Assembly: GCF_018860525.1 (NCBI RefSeq)
Contig: NZ_JAHKPM010000069.1
Span: 1-64,000, forward strand
Length of the DNA stretch: 64,000 nucleotides
Source: Vibrio hepatarius
GTDB lineage: Bacteria > Pseudomonadota > Gammaproteobacteria > Enterobacterales > Vibrionaceae
Direction of reading: 5' to 3'
Shown here: piece by piece, positions 59,338 to 64,000 of the stretch
Numbering within the stretch: position 1 is the stretch's first letter
How the letters are laid out: the number at the start of each line of letters is the position of its first letter
Translations under genes and position numbers: made by a program
The notes under the pieces: generated by a model
What the model saw: the letters and a program-made list of their open reading frames with translations, nothing else
Database searches by the model: none
What the model was told of the DNA's origin: nothing

Positions 59338-60774
59338 ATGAGTCCAGAGAAACATCTTCTAGACTGGCAAATAAGCCAAACGATTGCGGAAACAATTTCC
59401 CCCCTACTCGGTCAACTCTATCGCGAAAAAGGCGTTGAAGTCCTCTTATTCGGTAAGACTCTAGTCAATGCCGCAACTATTGATATAATTAAGACGCACC
59501 GCCTTGCTCGTCGATACACAGGGACCCCACTATCTACAGAGCAAACTTTTCCTTTAATAAAAGCGCTGTCCGAAATGGAACTCTCACCATGTAGAGTTGA
59601 TATCGGTCAGCTTGCTCATCAGTTCTGGAAGGGCCGAGACGACGACTATGGCATAAAAGATTTCCTCCATACGGCTCTACTAGGTGCTATGAATGGTGAA
59701 ACTGTCAGTGAGCCACGTGATGTAGTTTTATACGGGTTTGGCCGTATCGGGCGACTCCTTACTCGCCTTCTAATTGAGAAAAATGGCCCCGGCTACCCCT
59801 TACGTTTACGGGCTGTCGTAGTACGCGGCGGTAAAAAGGGAGATTTAGAAAAGCGTGCTAGTTTGCTTCGAAGAGATTCTGTTCATGGTCAGTTTAATGG
59901 CAGTATTATTGTCGACGAAGAACGCAAAGCTATCATTGCAAATGGTAACTACATTCAATTTATTTATGCTAACAAACCCGAAGATGTAGATTATACCAAA
60001 TATGGTATTAATGGTGCTTTGATAGTCGATAACACTGGTGTATGGAGAGACAGTCAAGAACTAGGCCAACACCTTGAATGTAACGGTGCCGAAAAAGTAC
60101 TTCTAACGGCTCCTGGAAAAGGTGACATCAAAAACATAGTATTTGGCGTTAATGAGAACACAATCCAACCACAAGACACGATTATCTCAGCTGCAAGTTG
60201 CACCACAAATGCAATCACACCGGTACTTAAAGCAGTTAATGATAAATATGGCGTAGCATCCGGACACATTGAAACTGTTCATTCATTCACAAATGATCAA
60301 AACCTGATTGATAACTTTCATTCGGGAGAACGTCGCGGCCGCAGTGCTTCTCTCAATATGGTATTAACATCTACAGGAGCAGCTAAGGCTGTTGCTAAAG
60401 CTCTCCCTGAACTAGCTGGAAAACTAACCGGTAATGCCATCAGAGTACCGACACCAAATGTATCAATGGCTGTTGCCAACCTAAACCTCGAAAAAATAAC
60501 TGACAAGGACGAGCTAAACGCATATCTACGTGAGATTGCTCTAAAGTCTGAACTATCAGCACAGATTGATTACACAGAATCTACCGAAGTCGTTTCAACT
60601 GACTTAGTTGGCTCTCGATTCGCAGGCGTTGTTGACGGTGCCGCGACTATTGCTCAAGACAAACGATGTGTTCTTTATATCTGGTATGACAATGAGTTCG
60701 GATATAGCTGCCAAGTCATACATTGCATGGAGCAAATGATGGGCGTCCGTTACAAAACATACCCTAACGTATAA
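59338..60774 (+). CDS. Glyceraldehyde-3-phosphate dehydrogenase with N-terminal extension
   Basis: 478 aa; ordinary GAPDH is about 330. The catalytic part begins near residue 128 with the NAD motif VVLYGFGRIGRLLTRLL and contains SAASCTTNAITPVLKA with the nucleophile Cys288, and the C-terminal WYDNEFGYSCQVIHCMEQM. The first ~125 residues form a helical extension (LLDWQISQTIAETISPLLGQLYREKGVEVLLFGKTLVN...) found in the second GAPDH of vibrios and relatives. It interconverts glyceraldehyde-3-phosphate and 1,3-bisphosphoglycerate in glycolysis or gluconeogenesis. V. cholerae carries a comparable second gap gene on chromosome II. A strong terminator follows. Confidence 0.93.
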   Translation: MSPEKHLLDWQISQTIAETISPLLGQLYREKGVEVLLFGKTLVNAATIDIIKTHRLARRYTGTPLSTEQTFPLIKALSEMELSPCRVDIGQLAHQFWKGRDDDYGIKDFLHTALLGAMNGETVSEPRDVVLYGFGRIGRLLTRLLIEKNGPGYPLRLRAVVVRGGKKGDLEKRASLLRRDSVHGQFNGSIIVDEERKAIIANGNYIQFIYANKPEDVDYTKYGINGALIVDNTGVWRDSQELGQHLECNGAEKVLLTAPGKGDIKNIVFGVNENTIQPQDTIISAASCTTNAITPVLKAVNDKYGVASGHIETVHSFTNDQNLIDNFHSGERRGRSASLNMVLTSTGAAKAVAKALPELAGKLTGNAIRVPTPNVSMAVANLNLEKITDKDELNAYLREIALKSELSAQIDYTESTEVVSTDLVGSRFAGVVDGAATIAQDKRCVLYIWYDNEFGYSCQVIHCMEQMMGVRYKTYPNV

Positions 60775-60842
60775 TTAAATACACTCCTGACTGAGGTTAG
60801 GAACACGTCTCCACAACAATAATAACGATATACTCCATGATT

Positions 60843-60869
60843 GCCGCTTTTTCTAAAAGCGGCTTTTTT
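60843..60869 (+). terminator. Terminator of the GAPDH gene
   Basis: Stem GCCGCTTTT / AAAAGCGGC with a 3-base loop followed by six T residues. Confidence 0.93.
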
Positions 60870-60945
60870 ACTTTCCCATTTTTCATTCATGTTTGGTTCA
60901 TTTAAATCGTTTACTATAGAAGTATCAAAAACGAGGTGTAAATAC

Positions 60946-61137
60946 ATGAATAAAATGATTGCCAGCGTGTTGGCGCTCTTTATAGGCTTATTAACTCTTA
61001 CTTTTAGTATCATAATGATGGTCCCACTCACAATTTTTGCACTACTAACAGGCAGAAAAATTGAAAAATCATTACGCCAAAGTAAACAGGAGCGAACATC
61101 TGTATTGGAGGGGGAATATGAAGATATTTCAAAATAG
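60946..61137 (+). CDS. 63-aa small membrane protein
   Basis: The ATG at 60946 has GAGG 9-10 nt upstream (ACGAGGTG); the frame extends upstream through the GAPDH terminator, which cannot be coding. The protein MNKMIASVLALFIGLLTLTF... has one long or two short hydrophobic helices (about 5-36) followed by a basic and then acidic tail (GRKIEKSLRQSKQERTSVLEGEYEDISK). I do not recognise it. Its 3' end overlaps a second small ORF at 61118, so the two may be translated together. Confidence 0.65.
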   Translation: MNKMIASVLALFIGLLTLTFSIIMMVPLTIFALLTGRKIEKSLRQSKQERTSVLEGEYEDISK

Positions 61138-61237
61138 TACTGATAACGTCGAGTACACAATCCGCAAAACAATAGCACTAACCTTCTATTCGGCCGCTGT
61201 CGTCACAACGGCCATCATTAGCTCTATTCCATACTAA
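61118..61237 (+). CDS. 39-aa small membrane protein overlapping the previous ORF
   Basis: An ORF of 39 codons starting MKIFQNSTDNVEYTIRKTIA and ending with a hydrophobic helix (LTFYSAAVVTTAIISSIPY). GGAGGGGGA lies 3-11 nt before the ATG, inside the end of the 63-aa ORF, giving an unusually strong ribosome-binding site. The two ORFs overlap by 20 bp in different frames, which suggests translational coupling. Its function is unknown; it resembles the small single-helix proteins that modify larger membrane complexes, but that is only an analogy. Confidence 0.6.
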   Translation: MKIFQNSTDNVEYTIRKTIALTFYSAAVVTTAIISSIPY

Positions 61238-61447
61238 TTAAATCGATTAACTCATCGACTCACATCAACAAAAAACTAAGTTTGGAAGTACAAACATCCC
61301 TCTTCAAAATCCTATAACACCTAAAAGCCCCCACGGAATGATTCTGGGGCATATTACGTTTTTCTACTAAGCTGGAATTAATGATTGCAATTAATTAACA
61401 CCTTTGTTAGTTAAAGTAATATAAGTATTAAAATAAAGGACTGACAG

Positions 61448-61933
61448 ATGAGTAATGGTCAACGGGATATCACACTGCGTTTTTTAGCTGAACCTGCCGA
61501 TGTCAACTTTGGGGGAAAAGTTCATGGCGGCGCTGTCATGAAATGGATAGATTTAGCTGCATACGCAAATGCCGCAGCATGGAGTGGACAATATTGTATT
61601 ACAGCCTACGCTGGAGGTATTCGCTTTGTTGCACCAATTCATGTTGGTAATCTTGTAGAAGTCAGCGCTAAAGTTATTTATACAGGTAAAACATCGATGC
61701 ATATTGCAATTGATGTTCAAGCTAGCGACCCTAAAGTGCTGAAAAACCGTCTTACTACACATTGTATAGTCATTATGGTCGCTGTAGATGAACATGGAAA
61801 ACCGTCTTCGGTCCCAGAGTGGATTCCAGAAACACAAGATGATATTCAATTGAGGGACTCTGCGATAAAGCTGATGAACATGCGAACTAAAATAGGCGAA
61901 GAAATGGAAGCTCACGTGAAATATCTCAAATAA
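61448..61933 (+). CDS. Acyl-CoA thioesterase (YciA-like, hotdog fold)
   Basis: 161 aa single hotdog domain. NFGGKVHGGAVMKWIDLAAYANAAAWSG is the family motif, with the catalytic Asp in the helix, and GGIRFVAPIHVGNLVEVSAKVIYTGKTSMHI is typical of YciA and related acyl-CoA thioesterases. It has AAAGGA upstream of the ATG. It hydrolyses acyl-CoA to free acid and CoA in the cytoplasm; chain-length preference is unknown. The gene appears to be monocistronic. Confidence 0.9.
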   Translation: MSNGQRDITLRFLAEPADVNFGGKVHGGAVMKWIDLAAYANAAAWSGQYCITAYAGGIRFVAPIHVGNLVEVSAKVIYTGKTSMHIAIDVQASDPKVLKNRLTTHCIVIMVAVDEHGKPSSVPEWIPETQDDIQLRDSAIKLMNMRTKIGEEMEAHVKYLK

Positions 61934-62040
61934 CGTTGGGTTTAACCATCCTCGTTCGGGCATTTCACGAAGGTTTGTCATGTTTCCTTCATCTTAATTT
62001 GATTAAATTACCTTAGAGCCGTTTATGTTAAGGTCATGGG

Positions 62041-62286
62041 GTGAATTTAAACCACATCACACTCAGTGAAGCAACACTTATCAATAGTAAAGCAGTCGAA
62101 TATCAGTGGGTCAGAAGCTTGTACGTCGAAGGGTATACCAGTGAAGAAATTAATCACTATATCCAAATTTGCTTTGGTGGCGATGATACCTTTGCTGATT
62201 TATTTCGCCGAGTTGCCCTTTCACAAGAGAGCCTCTACGTATTACTCAAATATTTAGGGTGTGCGCCTTCGAGTCGAGAGTTCTAA
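62041..62286 (+). CDS. 81-aa hypothetical protein, GTG start
   Basis: The start is a GTG with AAGG 7 nt upstream. The protein MNLNHITLSEATLINSKAVEYQWVRSLYVEGYTSEEINHYIQICFGG... ending PSSREF has an alternating helical pattern and no membrane segment or signal. A terminator follows at 62351. I do not recognise a family; well-placed signals at both ends support a real gene. Confidence 0.65.
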   Translation: MNLNHITLSEATLINSKAVEYQWVRSLYVEGYTSEEINHYIQICFGGDDTFADLFRRVALSQESLYVLLKYLGCAPSSREF

Positions 62287-62350
62287 AGCTTTTTTCATAT
62301 TTACACACTACGTAACTCAGGATACAAGCCCACTTATTTCACTATAAATA

Positions 62351-62374
62351 AAAACCCGAGTCGAATCGGGTTTT
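62351..62374. terminator. Bidirectional terminator between the 81-aa ORF and malG
   Basis: Stem AAAACCCGA / TCGGGTTTT with a 6-base loop; A- and T-runs on the two sides let it act in either direction. Confidence 0.88.
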
Positions 62375-62416
62375 GGTTACAAAAACTGTTAGTAGTGACG
62401 AAGTAAGGAATCTAAG

Positions 62417-62524
62417 CTAACAGCCAGCTATGCGTAACGCCAGATGTACTCTCCTTAACTGATCGGCGGCCAAACCAAAGTAGGTTAAGTCGAGAAACAA
62501 TTGGGTAGCTTTTCTGCCACACAT
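62417..62524 (-). CDS. Possible 35-aa ORF after malG
   Basis: An ATG 10 bp after the malG stop opens a 35-codon frame (MCGRKATQLFLDLTYFGLAA... ending ALRIAGC). No good ribosome-binding site precedes it and I do not recognise it. It is listed only because it fills the space before the terminator; it may be chance. Confidence 0.2.
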   Translation of the reverse strand: MCGRKATQLFLDLTYFGLAADQLRRVHLALRIAGC

Positions 62525-62534
62525 GTTATTATAG

Positions 62535-63425
62535 TTAGCCTTTAACACCACCAGCGGTCAAACCTCCAACCAACCAGCGCTGCGCAAACAAAAATACAAT
62601 CGTTATTGGTAACGCAGACAACACAGCTGCTGCCGCAAAATCACCCCACAAATAGTTTTGTGGATATAAATACTGCTGCATTCCAACAGCTAACGTATAG
62701 GAGTCTACATCAGAAAGTAGCACTGATGCCACTGGGACCTCGCCAATAACCATAATAAATGACAAAATAAACACAACAGCTAAAATGGGCACCGAAAGGG
62801 GTAAAAGAACCAACCTAAATGCTTGCCATGGTGTTGCACCGTCAAGTGCTGCCGCTTCTTCAAGAGAGTTATCTATAGTTTCAAAATAACCTTTAATCGT
62901 CCAGACATGTAAGGCAATTCCACCAAGATACGCAAAGATTAAACCACCATGAGTATTTAAACCCAAAAAGGGAATGTATTGGCCCAGTTTATCAAACAAT
63001 GCATAAATTGCGACTAGAGCCAATACTGGTGGAAACATTTGAAAGATCATCATCGCTTTGAGAATAGTGTTCTTACCTTTAAACTTCATCCGTGCAAAGG
63101 CATACGCTGACGTTGTCGAAAGAACAACAATCATAATCGATGAAACCCCTGCCACTTTAACTGAATTCCACAACCAAGTCAGAACAGGGAATGGGGGAGA
63201 TGTAACAGAACCATCGTTATTCGTCACTGAAAAACCCAACGCTAACTTCCAATGTTCCAACGATGGGTTATCGGGAATAATACTCCCTATTGCAAAGTTT
63301 CCTTCTCGCAAGGAAATTGCGACAACCATCAATAAGGGAAACAGGATCAAACTAAGAAAACACCACAGTAAAATATGTGTGGCCAAAACTCGATATTTCA
63401 ATGACTGACCTTGTACCATTGCCAT
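62535..63425 (-). CDS. malG: Maltose/maltodextrin ABC transporter permease MalG
   Basis: 296 aa, identical in length to E. coli MalG. It begins [34 protein letters not shown] and has six hydrophobic segments. The EAA loop that docks on the MalK ATPase is [26 protein letters not shown]. It ends [15 protein letters not shown], as in MalG. It forms the inner-membrane pore with MalF, taking maltose and maltodextrins from the binding protein MalE. It lies 11 bp after malF in the usual malEFG order and is the last gene of the operon. Confidence 0.97.
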   Translation of the reverse strand: MAMVQGQSLKYRVLATHILLWCFLSLILFPLLMVVAISLREGNFAIGSIIPDNPSLEHWKLALGFSVTNNDGSVTSPPFPVLTWLWNSVKVAGVSSIMIVVLSTTSAYAFARMKFKGKNTILKAMMIFQMFPPVLALVAIYALFDKLGQYIPFLGLNTHGGLIFAYLGGIALHVWTIKGYFETIDNSLEEAAALDGATPWQAFRLVLLPLSVPILAVVFILSFIMVIGEVPVASVLLSDVDSYTLAVGMQQYLYPQNYLWGDFAAAAVLSALPITIVFLFAQRWLVGGLTAGGVKG

Positions 63426-63436
63426 TACAATTCTCC

Positions 63437-64000
63437 TTAGTCTTTAGCCACTTTTATTACACGAAGATTTAGCAAAGCCAAAGCCCCAACGAGAAGAAAG
63501 ATCAATGTTGCGATTGCACTCGCCAAGCCAAAGTTTTGCCCTCCAGCACCTTCAAAAGCAATTCGATAGGTGTAATTCACCAATAAATCCGTATGGCCGG
63601 CACGCTCAGTAGTCTCTAGCATATTGGGGCCTCCTTGAGTGAGAAGCTGAATCAATACGAAATTATTGAAGTTAAATGAAAAACTGGCTATCAGAAGGGG
63701 GGTTAACGGTTTAATCATCAACGGTAAAGTAATACAGCGGAAGTTATCAATAAAATTTGCCCCATCAATAGCTGATGCCTCATATAGATCCTCCGGAATT
63801 GCCTTTAGTAGCCCCATGCATAAAATCATAATGTACGGAAAACCAAGCCATGTATTAACTATTATTATCATCAATTTGGCCATTAAAGGATCAGAAAACC
63901 AGCTTGGACTGAGGCCAAACAGTGCTTCTAGAACCATATTAATCTCGCCAAAACTTTGATTAAACAGTCCTTTAAAAATCAAGATTGAAATAAATGCTGG
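63437..64000 (-). CDS. malF: Maltose ABC transporter permease MalF (C-terminal part, partial)
   Basis: The last 187 codons are present; the gene continues past the right edge. The EAA loop reads [23 protein letters not shown], and the following [24 protein letters not shown] and [32 protein letters not shown] match MalF. Complete MalF has about 510-525 residues with a large periplasmic loop that is outside this window. With MalG it forms the translocation pore for maltodextrins. Confidence 0.97.
   Translation of the reverse strand, partial: PAFISILIFKGLFNQSFGEINMVLEALFGLSPSWFSDPLMAKLMIIIVNTWLGFPYIMILCMGLLKAIPEDLYEASAIDGANFIDNFRCITLPLMIKPLTPLLIASFSFNFNNFVLIQLLTQGGPNMLETTERAGHTDLLVNYTYRIAFEGAGGQNFGLASAIATLIFLLVGALALLNLRVIKVAKD

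Noticed and set aside
61326-61350. Inverted repeat GCCCC...GGGGC before the thioesterase gene as a terminator.
   Set aside because: The loop is long and the T-run does not directly follow; it could be a weak terminator for the small ORF pair but the evidence is thin.

Overview
This window is a chromosomal segment of a Vibrio species. The evidence is a Qrr quorum-sensing small RNA with LuxO-type sites, a Vibrio-type CsrB RNA, the gene set (thrS-infC-rpmI-rplT, malF-malG, a GAPDH with an N-terminal extension, a moxR/Bat operon, a GH18 chitinase) and the AT-rich intergenic DNA. In V. cholerae several of these genes (thrS/infC/rpmI/rplT, a second gap gene, malFG, the Bat cluster) lie on chromosome II, so a second-chromosome origin is likely; that is inference from known gene order. 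No rRNA, tRNA, complete IS element, prophage or CRISPR array was seen.

Layout. 1-6917 (-) is a giant Ig-repeat lipoprotein that runs off the left edge, divergent from an M23 peptidase. 8449-11790 holds a secreted chitinase and a tandem duplication that left a second, decayed chitinase tail and two paralogous small secreted proteins. 12112-15054 has a 45-aa ORF, a PspF/AcoR-like sigma54 activator and the divergent aldehyde dehydrogenase it probably controls from a sigma54-type promoter. 15113-20648 (-) carries a DUF6279 lipoprotein, lhgO and the rplT-rpmI-infC-thrS operon, where infC starts with AUU. 20916-24869 (-) is an unrecognised 1317-aa protein with a toxin-like layout. 25109-34917 holds a DUF481 outer-membrane protein, two MFS carriers, formaldehyde detoxification genes (frmA, frmB), two GNAT acetyltransferases and an RluA-type pseudouridine synthase. 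35159-40996 holds a lipocalin, a seven-bladed propeller lipoprotein, an aldo/keto reductase and a chemoreceptor fused to PilZ. 41578-48318 is a moxR-DUF58-DUF4381-batA-batBC-batD operon preceded by a 41-bp near-palindrome. 48391-53966 is mostly metabolic and transport genes.

The most striking non-coding locus is 54632-55486. A Qrr RNA (+), with two adjacent LuxO-type sites and a -24/-12 promoter, converges on a CsrB-family RNA (-), which has a GacA/VarA-type box upstream. About 50 bp separate their terminators. The two RNAs belong to the quorum-sensing and VarSA-Csr pathways, which are known to meet at LuxO and HapR/LuxR. The remaining 8.3 kb holds a dCMP-deaminase-like protein, a hybrid sensor kinase, GAPDH, two overlapping small membrane-protein ORFs, a hotdog thioesterase, and the 3' part of the maltose transporter operon (malF partial, malG).

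Many start codons were moved downstream to the ATG (or TTG/GTG) that has a Shine-Dalgarno sequence or begins a signal peptide. Family names come from visible motifs and memory; no database search was run.
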